From: Lachnoclostridium sp. UBA7097
Lineage (GTDB): Bacteria > Bacillota > Clostridia > Lachnospirales > Lachnospiraceae
Direction: 5' to 3'
Assembly (NCBI GenBank): GCA_002499945.1
Contig: DKYP01000105.1
Coordinates: 1 to 36,806 of the forward strand
Length of the DNA stretch: 36,806 nucleotides
Under the pieces are notes generated by a model. That model ran no database searches. It was not told the origin of the DNA and saw only the letters and a program-made list of their open reading frames with translations. Numbering within the stretch: the first letter of the stretch is position 1; each line of letters begins with the position of its first letter. Below, one piece after another: positions 1 to 7,700 of the stretch. A program made the translations under genes and the position numbers.

Positions 1-162
1 TTTCAAAGATTTTTCCAAAAGGCAGTGTATGGAGCCGCTGGTGCTTAAGTCCCGTACTTAATGCTTCAAATGTTTTTTTGAAGCATAGGGACTTTATGCA
101 CCACTGCGTGCTTCGTCCAAGCGCAAGCGGCTGCCGGCTGGAAAAATTTTGAAATTGCCAGC
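1..162 (-). repeat. Structured palindromic repeat, copy A
   Basis: This is the first of six copies of a dispersed imperfect palindrome. The copy lies in the reverse orientation relative to the 22049 copy and its left end is cut by the window edge. It carries the family hallmarks on the minus strand: a CTTGGA loop closed by CTTGCG/CGAAG with one mismatch, then CACGCA, then a long stem GGTGC...AAGTCCC/GGGACTT...GCACC. An extra internal hairpin (ATGCTTC/GAAGCAT) sits at the tip. The right end, TTGCCAGC, is about 50 bp downstream of the glucanase stop codon. No open reading frame fits it. Confidence 0.8.
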
Positions 163-215
163 CCATTAACAAAGTTTATTACTTTCTATTTACCGTATGA
201 TAATATGTCTTTATT

Positions 216-1526
216 TTATTTCTCCATTAACCAGAATGCTGCTGAGTATGGTGGCAGTTCACTTCCACCGCCAAAGTCATGCGGCTCTCCTGTAATTAAA
301 TCTTCTGCCATGCCACAGCCCGCATCAAAGTGTGCTACATAAGGTTCACTTGAAGCATTAATTACAACCAGTATCCTCTCGTCCTCACATGCACGTTCAA
401 ATATGCACTGGTGGTTTGTAAGTAAAACATTACGGTAATTACCATAATTTAAAGCCTTGCTGCCTTTCTTAGCTTTAGCAAGTTTTGCAATCCACTCTGC
501 AAGTTCCCCAAATACAGGTTCTTCAAAACATGCACGGAGTGCAGGGTCTCCCTCGCTTTTATGTGCTTTAGCTCCCCACTCACTTCCATAATATACACAA
601 GGAATACCAGGCATTCCAAAACAAAGTGCATAAATTAATGGCAGATGCTTTTCATTTTCCAGGTTGCTTGCAATGCGGGTTACATCATGGTTGTCTACAA
701 AACTTAACAAATGCATCCCTTTATAAAGTGTCCACTCTTCTGGTCCGTACTGCCTTGCAAGTGAATGGCATATTTCAAACATATTCATGCTGTTAAAGCT
801 TGAATACAGCCCCTTATAACACTCATAATTGGTGACAGAATGGCACATTTCATTATTTGCCCACTGTTTATAATCACCATGCAGTGTTTCTCCCACAATA
901 AAAAATTCTTCTTTAAGTGAATCTGTAAATTGGCGCAGCCTTTTTAAGAAATCCTTGTCAAGGCAGTATGCGACATCAAGGCGCAGCCCGTCGATATCAA
1001 ATGTTTCAATCCAGAATTTCACTGCATCAAAAATATGCTGTATAACCTCTTCATTGCGCAGGTTCAGTTTTACAAGGTCATAATTACCTTCCCAGCCTTC
1101 GTACCATAAGCCGTCATTATAGTTTGAATTGCCACCAAAATCAATATGGAACCAGTCACGGTACCTGGAGTTCTCCCTGTTGGCAAGTACATCCTGGAAT
1201 GCCCAGAAACCACGCCCTACATGGTTAAATACCCCGTCAAGCACAACCTTTATGCCTTCTTTGTGAAGCTCTTCACAAACTTTTACAAAGTCATCATTGC
1301 TTCCAAGCCTGCAGTCAATTTTCTTATAATCCCTTGTGTTATAGCCGTGTGTGTCAGACTCAAACACAGGTGAAAAGTATATAGCATCTGCCCCCAGTTT
1401 TACAATATGCCCAATCCAGTCAATTACCTTTAGAATACGTGGTTTTTCCACCTCGTCATTCTCAAACGGTGCACCACAGAATCCCAATGGATAAATCTGA
1501 TAAAATACACTTTCATATGCCCACAT
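216..1526 (-). CDS. GH13 alpha-amylase family glycosidase (cyclomaltodextrinase/neopullulanase-like)
   Basis: A 436-residue glycoside hydrolase family 13 enzyme, expected to hydrolyse alpha-1,4 or alpha-1,6 glucosidic bonds in maltodextrins. All four classical GH13 motifs are visible: DGVFNHVG (97-104), GLRLDVA (180-186) with the likely nucleophile D184, VGETLHGD (211-218) with the acid/base E213, and FVDNHD (276-281) with D281. A TIM barrel followed by a short C-terminal beta domain accounts for the length. There is no signal peptide, so it should act in the cytoplasm on imported oligosaccharides. It also lacks the N-terminal starch-binding domain of classical neopullulanases. The start follows AAAGGAGGG with good spacing. 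It has its own promoter in the gap behind lysR. The exact substrate cannot be read from sequence. Confidence 0.9.
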   Translation of the reverse strand: MWAYESVFYQIYPLGFCGAPFENDEVEKPRILKVIDWIGHIVKLGADAIYFSPVFESDTHGYNTRDYKKIDCRLGSNDDFVKVCEELHKEGIKVVLDGVFNHVGRGFWAFQDVLANRENSRYRDWFHIDFGGNSNYNDGLWYEGWEGNYDLVKLNLRNEEVIQHIFDAVKFWIETFDIDGLRLDVAYCLDKDFLKRLRQFTDSLKEEFFIVGETLHGDYKQWANNEMCHSVTNYECYKGLYSSFNSMNMFEICHSLARQYGPEEWTLYKGMHLLSFVDNHDVTRIASNLENEKHLPLIYALCFGMPGIPCVYYGSEWGAKAHKSEGDPALRACFEEPVFGELAEWIAKLAKAKKGSKALNYGNYRNVLLTNHQCIFERACEDERILVVINASSEPYVAHFDAGCGMAEDLITGEPHDFGGGSELPPYSAAFWLMEK

Positions 1527-1567
1527 AATATTGCCCTCCTTTTTTGTATATTATCTATAACATTTGT

Positions 1568-1596
1568 AGTATACCGCAAAATATCCATTACAGCAA
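1568..1596 (-). promoter_or_regulatory. SigA-type promoter for the GH13 gene
   Basis: On the minus strand TTGCTG (1591-1596) is separated by 17 bp from TATACT (1568-1573). It lies in the 77-bp gap between the lysR stop and the glucanase start, so the glucanase is probably transcribed separately from porB-lysR. Confidence 0.6.
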
Positions 1597-1603
1597 TAAC
1601 AGC

Positions 1604-2494
1604 TTAACTTTTCTTAAACTCTTCCTGCTGGTATTTCTTCAATATATGCTTGTATAATGTCCTTGCTGCTGGTGCCATAAAGCCGGGGTTAAGTGTTGCA
1701 ATCCCTATTATCCTGTAAGTTTCTGGTTCCACTGGATAACAGTCTGCTTCATATGGTATATCATTCATCACCATTTCAGGCATAATGCATATCCCAAAAC
1801 CATTAGCCACCATTGCTATTGTTGATAAATCATCTACCACATGGTAGTTTGACTGTATATCCAGTGAGTTTTCTTTAAGAAAATTCTGTATATCAGCATC
1901 TGTTGACTCCCTTTGTGTGACAAACTGGTGGTTTCTCATTTCATCAATGCCCATATAACTTTTATTTCCCTGCTTTACTGTACCTTTGGGCATTACACAC
2001 AGAAGCCTGTCCTTGTATAATGGCGTAATTGGTATATCTCCAGCACTTGAAACAGAAAGGAAGCCAAGTTCTGTAACGCCGGTTTTTATCCAGTATGCCA
2101 CATCATCATATGTTCCCTGGAATACTTCTATTGTTATATCTGGATATAATTTTTTAAATGAATTCATTATCTCTGGCATCCAGTTAGTGCACACACTGGA
2201 AAAACAGCCCACTTTAACTTTACCTTGTTTAAGCCCGTTAAATTCTGCAACTGCCTGCTGTAAACTTTCATCACTGTTTAATACAGCGTTGACATAAGGC
2301 AGCAGGTGTCCGCCATAATTGGTAAGGGTAACACCCATTTTACTTCTTACTAAAAGTGAAAAGCCAAGTTCTTTTTCCATAGAAGATATTGCATGGCTTA
2401 TAGCTGACGGGGTAAGTCCCAGCATATCTGCTGCTTTTCGGAAACTTCCCTGTTCTGCTACTGTCTTAAATACCTGGTATGTTAATAACGTCAT
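1604..2494 (-). CDS. LysR-family transcriptional regulator
   Basis: A 296-residue LysR-type regulator. Residues 1-60 form the winged helix-turn-helix: the segment SFRKAADMLGLTPSAISHAI matches the LysR recognition region. The remainder is a periplasmic-binding-protein-like effector domain. Its ATG overlaps the porB stop as ATGA, so it is translationally coupled to the oxidoreductase subunit and is likely expressed with it. LysR proteins usually act on neighbouring genes, so porB or the downstream glucanase are candidate targets. The effector is unknown. Confidence 0.9.
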   Translation of the reverse strand: MTLLTYQVFKTVAEQGSFRKAADMLGLTPSAISHAISSMEKELGFSLLVRSKMGVTLTNYGGHLLPYVNAVLNSDESLQQAVAEFNGLKQGKVKVGCFSSVCTNWMPEIMNSFKKLYPDITIEVFQGTYDDVAYWIKTGVTELGFLSVSSAGDIPITPLYKDRLLCVMPKGTVKQGNKSYMGIDEMRNHQFVTQRESTDADIQNFLKENSLDIQSNYHVVDDLSTIAMVANGFGICIMPEMVMNDIPYEADCYPVEPETYRIIGIATLNPGFMAPAARTLYKHILKKYQQEEFKKS

Positions 2495-3444
2495 ATTTTA
2501 ACTTCCCTTGAACATTTATAAAGTAAATCTTCCCAGCGCCTGTCAACTTCTGCCTGGAACTGCTCTATAAGCCCCTCATTTCCTTTTTTAAATAAATGTT
2601 TAAATCTTCCCTGCACCCTCAGGAAATCTTCTATTGGCAGCTTATTCTTAGGTTTGTATGATAATATCCAGTTGCCGTGGTCAACTTCAAAAAGAGGCCA
2701 GTAACAAGTTTCAACTGCAAGCCTGCATATCTCCATAATTTCAGAAGTTTCATACCTCCAGCCACGCGGGCATGGTGTCATTATATTAAGAAATGCTGCC
2801 CCCTCTGTATATATTGCCCTCTCTGATTTCATATGGATATCTTTAAAATCTTTAGTAAGTGTAGTTTGTGCAACATAAGGCACATAATGGTCTGCAATAA
2901 TGCTTGATAAATCCTTGCGGTTCTGCATCTTGCCATTTGACTTTTTGCCAACAGGGGTGGTAGTTGTATCTGCATACATAGGTGTTGCGGAAGAACGCTG
3001 TATTCCTGTATTCATATAAGCGCCATTGTCATAACACACATAAACCATATCATGGCCACGCTCCATTGCACCGGAAAGTGACTGGAAACCTATATCATAT
3101 GTGCCACCGTCACCTCCGAATGTTATAAATTTAAATGTTTCATCTGCCGGAATCTTCCCACGTTTCTTTAATGCCCTGTATGCAGTTTCCACACCACTTA
3201 ATGTAGCACCTGCATTTTCAAAGGCATTGTGTATGTAACTGTCCTCCCATGACGTATATGGATACATAAAAGAAGAAACCTCAAGGCAGCCTGTAGCATT
3301 GCCTATAACAGCCCTGTCACCTTCATGCAGGGAGCGCAGCACTGCACGTACTGCTATTGTAGAGCCACAGCCAGCACACATACGGTGTCCTGGTGCAAGC
3401 CGTTCTGGTTTATCCATCATTGTTTTTAAACTATAATCCATCAT
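2491..3444 (-). CDS. 2-oxoacid:ferredoxin oxidoreductase beta subunit (PorB-like), orphan
   Basis: A 317-residue thiamine-pyrophosphate-binding beta subunit of the pyruvate/2-ketoacid:ferredoxin oxidoreductase family, which oxidatively decarboxylates a 2-oxoacid to acyl-CoA and reduces ferredoxin. The N-terminal HRMCAGCG, the later ATGCLEV and MTPCPRGW supply the four cysteines expected for the [4Fe-4S] cluster. GGDGGTYDIG followed by YDNGAYMNTG is the TPP/Mg site. The start was set to the ATG at 3444 because AAAGGAG lies 8 bp upstream; an upstream in-frame ATG would place this RBS inside the gene. No alpha, gamma or delta subunit genes are adjacent: a promoter lies directly upstream and beyond it is the divergent chemoreceptor gene. 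The partner subunits must be elsewhere, and the substrate (pyruvate or another oxoacid) is open. Confidence 0.87.
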   Translation of the reverse strand: MMDYSLKTMMDKPERLAPGHRMCAGCGSTIAVRAVLRSLHEGDRAVIGNATGCLEVSSFMYPYTSWEDSYIHNAFENAGATLSGVETAYRALKKRGKIPADETFKFITFGGDGGTYDIGFQSLSGAMERGHDMVYVCYDNGAYMNTGIQRSSATPMYADTTTTPVGKKSNGKMQNRKDLSSIIADHYVPYVAQTTLTKDFKDIHMKSERAIYTEGAAFLNIMTPCPRGWRYETSEIMEICRLAVETCYWPLFEVDHGNWILSYKPKNKLPIEDFLRVQGRFKHLFKKGNEGLIEQFQAEVDRRWEDLLYKCSREVKI

Positions 3445-3480
3445 TGTTTTTTCTCCTTTTAATTGCATATCTGGTCAATT

Positions 3481-3509
3481 ATTATACCACTGGTTTTCAC
3501 AGGACACAA
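3481..3509 (-). promoter_or_regulatory. SigA-type promoter for porB-lysR
   Basis: On the minus strand TTGTGT (3504-3509) is followed after 17 bp by TATAAT (3481-3486), with the porB RBS a short distance downstream. Its position shows that porB is the first gene of its transcript. Confidence 0.6.
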
Positions 3510-3556
3510 GTGCAAAATAACGGCTGGAAGTTTTCATATTTTACTAAAAAAATACA

Positions 3557-3585
3557 TTGTATATTTATATTTTAAATGATAAAAT
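3557..3585 (+). promoter_or_regulatory. Candidate promoter for the chemoreceptor gene
   Basis: TTGTAT (3557-3562), 17 bp, TAAAAT (3580-3585), about 55 bp before the start codon. No SigD-type flagellar promoter (TAAA-N15-GCCGATAA) was recognised. The region is very AT-rich, so chance matches are possible. Confidence 0.4.
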
Positions 3586-3643
3586 TATATATGGCAGCTT
3601 ACAATCCACAAAATATAAAACTATACAGGGGGGAAAAATTTTT

Positions 3644-5422
3644 ATGAAAAACCTTAAAATACTTACAAAAATGGCACTTATTGGCATTGCCGTACTTACT
3701 TTCACAATATTTAGCATACTGTTCTCCATAAGCAACATGAATGCAATAAAACAGCAAACTATAAAAACTGAAGAGGAAAGTATAATAGCAGACTATGACA
3801 ACAATATTAAAAACGAAGTTGAAACGGTAATAACACTTCTTGACAGTTATAATTCAGATATCCAGGCTGGATTATATTCAAAAGAAGAGGGTATGAAGCT
3901 TGCTGCTGGCAAAGTCAGGGCATTAAGATATGGTACGGACGGATATTTCTGGGCAGACCAGTCAGACGGCACCAATGTTGTCCTGCTTGGAAGCAGTACA
4001 GAAGGGACAAACCGTATGGACACAGAAGATTCCGAAGGCTATAAAATGGTTGAAGACTTTATTACAAACTCTGTCCAGAATGGAAGCTACTATTGTAACT
4101 ACAAATTCCCTAAAGAGGGTGAAACAGAACCAAAACCAAAAAGGGCATATACACAGTATTATGAACCATTTGACTGGGTAATCGGAACAGGAAATTACAT
4201 AGACCATATTGATGGGCAGATTGCAGCTTCTAAGGCAGAAGCTGATACATATGCCAATGCAAAAACAAAACTGTTCCTTGCTATATGTATTGTTTTTGCA
4301 GCTGTTATTATCCTTTTTTTATTATATATGATTACAAATATAACAAAACCTCTTAAGGCAGTAGGCGAAAATATGAAAAATATGTCTGAAGGTGATTTTT
4401 CAGACAGGGCAGATAAATCACTATTGAAACGCAAAGATGATTTTGGAATACTTTTAAATGTTGCAGAAAAGATGCGTACTGATATCGGAACGCTTGTAAA
4501 CGGCGTCAAAAAAGAAACTAAAACAATTACTGACAGCATAGATGGCATAAGGGCAAGCATGGATAACCTGAATAATGAAATTGATGATGTATCTTCGACA
4601 ACAATACAGCTTTCTGCTTCTATGGAAGAAACATCCGCTGCATCTGGTGATATAAGCGTGATGACAAGGGAAATTGAATCTGCTGCAAGAAACGTAGCAG
4701 AACGTGCACAGGAAGGCGCAGAGCGTGCACAGGATATATATAAGAAAGCTGCCAGTGCAAAAAATTCTACTAATGAAACTAAAAACAGCCTGATGGAACA
4801 AAAAGAATATATTAAAAACAACCTGAATTCTGCCCTTGAAAATGTAAAAGTAGTTTCTGAGATTTCTACATTAGCAGAATCAATTATGGAAATAACCTCA
4901 CAGACAAATCTTTTATCACTTAATGCAAGCATTGAAGCAGCAAGAGCTGGTGAGGCAGGAAAAGGGTTCGCTGTTGTTGCAGATGAAATCAGGAAACTTG
5001 CAGAAGCTTCACAGGAGAGCACAGAAAATATAAAGAAAGTCACAGAACAGGTAAATGAATCTGTCCAAAGCCTTGCAAAAGATTCAGAAACATTGCTGTC
5101 ATTTATTGATGACCAGGTTATGGACAGTATACATTTATTTGACTCTATTTCAAATAATTACAATGAAGATGCAAAAGAAATTGATTTGCTTGTGGCAGAC
5201 TTCAGTGCAATTTCAGAAGAACTCCTGGCATCCATCAGCAATATTACTGAGTCAATAGACGGGATATCACAGGCTGCCAGCGAAAGTGCAGCTGGTACTG
5301 CAAATATTGCAGACCGTATCGCTAACATAGTAGACACATCCAGTTCAGTTAATGCATCATTACAGGATTCAGATAAAACTGCCTGCAGGCTTAAAGAGGC
5401 AGCAAATAAGTTTAAATTATAG
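3644..5422 (+). CDS. Methyl-accepting chemotaxis protein with single Cache (sCache_2-like) sensor
   Basis: A 592-residue chemoreceptor. The layout is a membrane segment at about residues 8-30, an extracellular Cache-type sensor containing DGYFWADQSDG and FDWVIGTGNYID (typical of single Cache_2 domains), a second membrane segment around 200-220, a HAMP domain, and a long cytoplasmic coiled coil. The coiled-coil tip has the highly conserved EAARAGEAGKGFAVVADEIR, which binds CheA/CheW. The start at 3644 is preferred because GGGGGG lies about 7 bp upstream; a longer frame back to 3557 has no RBS. No carboxy-terminal CheR/CheB docking peptide was seen. The gene stands alone, divergent from porB and converging on argR. 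Cache_2 sensors often bind small organic acids, but the ligand is not predictable here. Confidence 0.93.
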   Translation: MKNLKILTKMALIGIAVLTFTIFSILFSISNMNAIKQQTIKTEEESIIADYDNNIKNEVETVITLLDSYNSDIQAGLYSKEEGMKLAAGKVRALRYGTDGYFWADQSDGTNVVLLGSSTEGTNRMDTEDSEGYKMVEDFITNSVQNGSYYCNYKFPKEGETEPKPKRAYTQYYEPFDWVIGTGNYIDHIDGQIAASKAEADTYANAKTKLFLAICIVFAAVIILFLLYMITNITKPLKAVGENMKNMSEGDFSDRADKSLLKRKDDFGILLNVAEKMRTDIGTLVNGVKKETKTITDSIDGIRASMDNLNNEIDDVSSTTIQLSASMEETSAASGDISVMTREIESAARNVAERAQEGAERAQDIYKKAASAKNSTNETKNSLMEQKEYIKNNLNSALENVKVVSEISTLAESIMEITSQTNLLSLNASIEAARAGEAGKGFAVVADEIRKLAEASQESTENIKKVTEQVNESVQSLAKDSETLLSFIDDQVMDSIHLFDSISNNYNEDAKEIDLLVADFSAISEELLASISNITESIDGISQAASESAAGTANIADRIANIVDTSSSVNASLQDSDKTACRLKEAANKFKL

Positions 5423-5433
5423 TTAAAACCAGT

Positions 5434-5468
5434 CTGGCTGCGCCCTGGTACAGGGCACAGCCAGTTTT
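5434..5468. terminator. Bidirectional intrinsic terminator between the chemoreceptor and argR
   Basis: CTGGCTG-C-GCCCTG (5434-5447), loop GTA, CAGGGC-A-CAGCCAG (5451-5464): a 13-bp GC-rich stem with one mismatch, followed by TTTT on the plus strand and preceded by AAAA for the minus strand. It lies between two converging genes and can end both transcripts. Confidence 0.9.
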
Positions 5469-5481
5469 GCCTTCTGGTAAT

Positions 5482-5940
5482 TTATGTTTCCTCTTTCATA
5501 AATCTTGATATATTTTCCATAACACCTTTAACTTCACCTGTTGAGCGTATGGCACACATAACTGTGTCGTCCCCTGCAATAGTCCCTGCCACGCCTGGTA
5601 TTTCAATATTGTCAATAGCCGCCGCTACTGCCATTGCCATGCCTGAAAGTGTCCTTATTACAAGTATATTTTCTGCCTGTTCCATCCATAAAAAACCGTC
5701 CCTTAACACACTTACATATTTGCTGTAAAGATTAGTTTCTTTCTCCTGCAGCTGTGTATATTTCTGGTGTACCCCGTCTACTGTAACTTTAGTAAGTTTA
5801 AGCTCACGTATATCCCTTGATATAGTTGCCTGGGTAACTGGAAAGCCGGCACTTTCAAGACGTATGCCAAGTTCCTCCTGTGTTTCAATCTGGTATTTTT
5901 CAATAAGCTCCAGTATCTTAGCCCGTCTTTCTATCTTCAT
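5482..5940 (-). CDS. argR: Arginine repressor ArgR/AhrC
   Basis: A 152-residue ArgR-family regulator that controls arginine biosynthesis and catabolism by binding ARG boxes as a hexamer with L-arginine. The N-terminal winged helix includes PVTQATISRDIREL, the conserved DNA-recognition segment. The C-terminal oligomerisation and arginine-binding domain has GTIAGDDTVM. It is the last gene of the asp23-to-argR operon, 26 bp after nadK, and ends just before a strong terminator. In many Firmicutes recN, spoIVB and spo0A follow argR, but here a converging chemoreceptor gene takes that place. Confidence 0.95.
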   Translation of the reverse strand: MKIERRAKILELIEKYQIETQEELGIRLESAGFPVTQATISRDIRELKLTKVTVDGVHQKYTQLQEKETNLYSKYVSVLRDGFLWMEQAENILVIRTLSGMAMAVAAAIDNIEIPGVAGTIAGDDTVMCAIRSTGEVKGVMENISRFMKEET

Positions 5941-5966
5941 AAATACCCCTTCCTGTATTAGCGTTT

Positions 5967-6833
5967 CTATGCCTGGTTAAGCTTTTCACGCATCTTTTCA
6001 TAAAATCCTATTCCAGAAAGCTTTATAATCTGCGTTACGGCGTGTGGGACTTCTATTACAAGCCTGTCCCCTGTAGAAATTTCCCCGACATTCCTGCCGT
6101 CTGCTGCCACTACCGCAAGGTCTGCACCTGTATCTTTTGTCTGCCCGGTTTCTAGTGTTATCTGGTCAGACGCATCTACAATCAAGCTTCTTTTATTCAG
6201 TGAATGTGGGCATATAGGCGTAATTATTACTGCTTTAATATGTGGCACTAAAACAGGCCCGCCTGCTGACAGGTTATATCCTGTTGAACCGGTAGGTGTT
6301 GATATTATTATGCCATCTCCCCTGTAAATATCGGCAAGTTCATTATTTAAAAATACTTTTATTGTTATAAGCCTTGCGCTGCCCCGTTTACTTACAACAA
6401 TATCATTCAGTGCATAACATGAAGAACGGCTGTCTGGCTGTTTAAAATAAGATATTTCTTTAAGCATTATACGGTTTTCAATAGTAAAATCATTATTAAA
6501 GAGCCTGTCAAGTGCAATATCAACATTATTGCCCTCTACCTCTGTAAGAAAGCCAAGGTTTCCTGTATTCACGCCAATAATGGGAAGTTCCCTATGTACA
6601 AGGTCTATTGCTGCCTGTATCATTGTACCATCACCGCCAAGGACTATTGCACACTCTGTATTTTCTGGTATTTTGGACACATCTGTAAAATGCCTTATGC
6701 CTGCTGAGTCTGACATACGGTTTTCAAGTATAATGCACTTTTTTCCATTTACTTCCATATACTCCATAATATGGTGTACCATATCATGGTTTGCTTTTTT
6801 ATCACTATTTGTAATTATACAAAACTGTTCCAT
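5967..6833 (-). CDS. nadK: NAD kinase
   Basis: A 288-residue ATP-NAD kinase that phosphorylates NAD to NADP. The signature LGGDGTMIQAA is at about residues 65-75, followed by NTGNLGFLTEV and TPTGSTGYNLSAGGP, the NAD-binding and catalytic segments of the family. The ATG at 6833 is preferred over the upstream TTG at 6842 because GAGGA lies 9 bp before the ATG and would overlap the TTG. The gene follows tlyA almost directly and precedes argR, the usual order in Firmicutes. Confidence 0.95.
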   Translation of the reverse strand: MEQFCIITNSDKKANHDMVHHIMEYMEVNGKKCIILENRMSDSAGIRHFTDVSKIPENTECAIVLGGDGTMIQAAIDLVHRELPIIGVNTGNLGFLTEVEGNNVDIALDRLFNNDFTIENRIMLKEISYFKQPDSRSSCYALNDIVVSKRGSARLITIKVFLNNELADIYRGDGIIISTPTGSTGYNLSAGGPVLVPHIKAVIITPICPHSLNKRSLIVDASDQITLETGQTKDTGADLAVVAADGRNVGEISTGDRLVIEVPHAVTQIIKLSGIGFYEKMREKLNQA

Positions 6834-6845
6834 TATAGACAATCC

Positions 6846-7700
6846 TCACTTATCCAGGCTTTTATGTGCCTGTTCTACAATATCTTCTGCAAGCTGCCTG
6901 TACTTAGTGTCCAATTCTTCCCTTGCCATCTCCACGTTTCCTTGCCCTGCTGCATTATCCGCTGTCTTTTCTAAATACAAAAGATACTCTATATTTCCTT
7001 CTGGCCCTTTTATTGGCGAGTAACTTAAATCTATTATACCAAACCCCGCAGATAATGAATATACCATAATATTTTCCACAACTTCAAGATGTACTGCCTT
7101 GTCACGTACCACACCCTTTTTCCCGACCTTCCCACGCCCTGCCTCAAACTGTGGTTTCACAAGGCATACTATCCTTCCACCGTCTGCAAGAAGACTGCGT
7201 ATAGGAACAAGCACCTTGGACAATGATATAAATGCAACATCTATTGAAACAAAGCTTATGTCCTCCGGAATATCATTATGCGTTATATATCTTATATTAG
7301 TCCTTTCCATGGAAACCACACGGCTGTCTTTACGCAGTTTCCATGCAAGCTGGTTTGTACCAACATCTACCGCATAAACTTTTGCTGCACCATTCTGTAA
7401 CATGCAGTCTGTAAAACCTCCTGTTGAAGAGCCGGCGTCAAGGCATACAAGACCTTCAAGTTTAATGTCCCACAGTGAAACCGCCTTTTCAAGCTTAAAG
7501 CCGCCACGGCTCACATATTTCATAGAAGCAGCCTTTACTTCAATAGCTGCATCTTCTTCAAATGTACTTCCTGCCTTGTCCTCACGCTGCCCGTTTACAA
7601 AAACATCCCCTGCCATTATTACTGCCTTTGCCTTTTCCCTTGATTCCGCAAGACATCTTTTAACAAGCAGTACATCAAGCCTTTCCTTTTTCTTCTTCAT
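6846..7700 (-). CDS. tlyA: TlyA-family rRNA 2'-O-methyltransferase (S4 domain)
   Basis: A 284-residue TlyA/YqxC-type protein. Residues 1-65 are an S4 RNA-binding domain (RLDVLLVKRCLAESREKAK). The remainder is an FtsJ/RrmJ-like Rossmann methyltransferase with the SAM motif CLDAGSSTGGFTDC. TlyA proteins methylate 2'-hydroxyls in rRNA; the older name hemolysin refers to a different assay result. The start overlaps the end of dxs by 26 bp and there is only a weak RBS, which implies translational coupling. It is followed by nadK. Confidence 0.92.
   Translation of the reverse strand: MKKKKERLDVLLVKRCLAESREKAKAVIMAGDVFVNGQREDKAGSTFEEDAAIEVKAASMKYVSRGGFKLEKAVSLWDIKLEGLVCLDAGSSTGGFTDCMLQNGAAKVYAVDVGTNQLAWKLRKDSRVVSMERTNIRYITHNDIPEDISFVSIDVAFISLSKVLVPIRSLLADGGRIVCLVKPQFEAGRGKVGKKGVVRDKAVHLEVVENIMVYSLSAGFGIIDLSYSPIKGPEGNIEYLLYLEKTADNAAGQGNVEMAREELDTKYRQLAEDIVEQAHKSLDK

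Noticed and set aside
4195..5043. Long minus-strand reading frame inside the chemoreceptor gene
   Set aside because: It is antisense to the coiled-coil coding region, Ser/Ala-rich without a family match, and has no RBS or promoter; a frame shadow.
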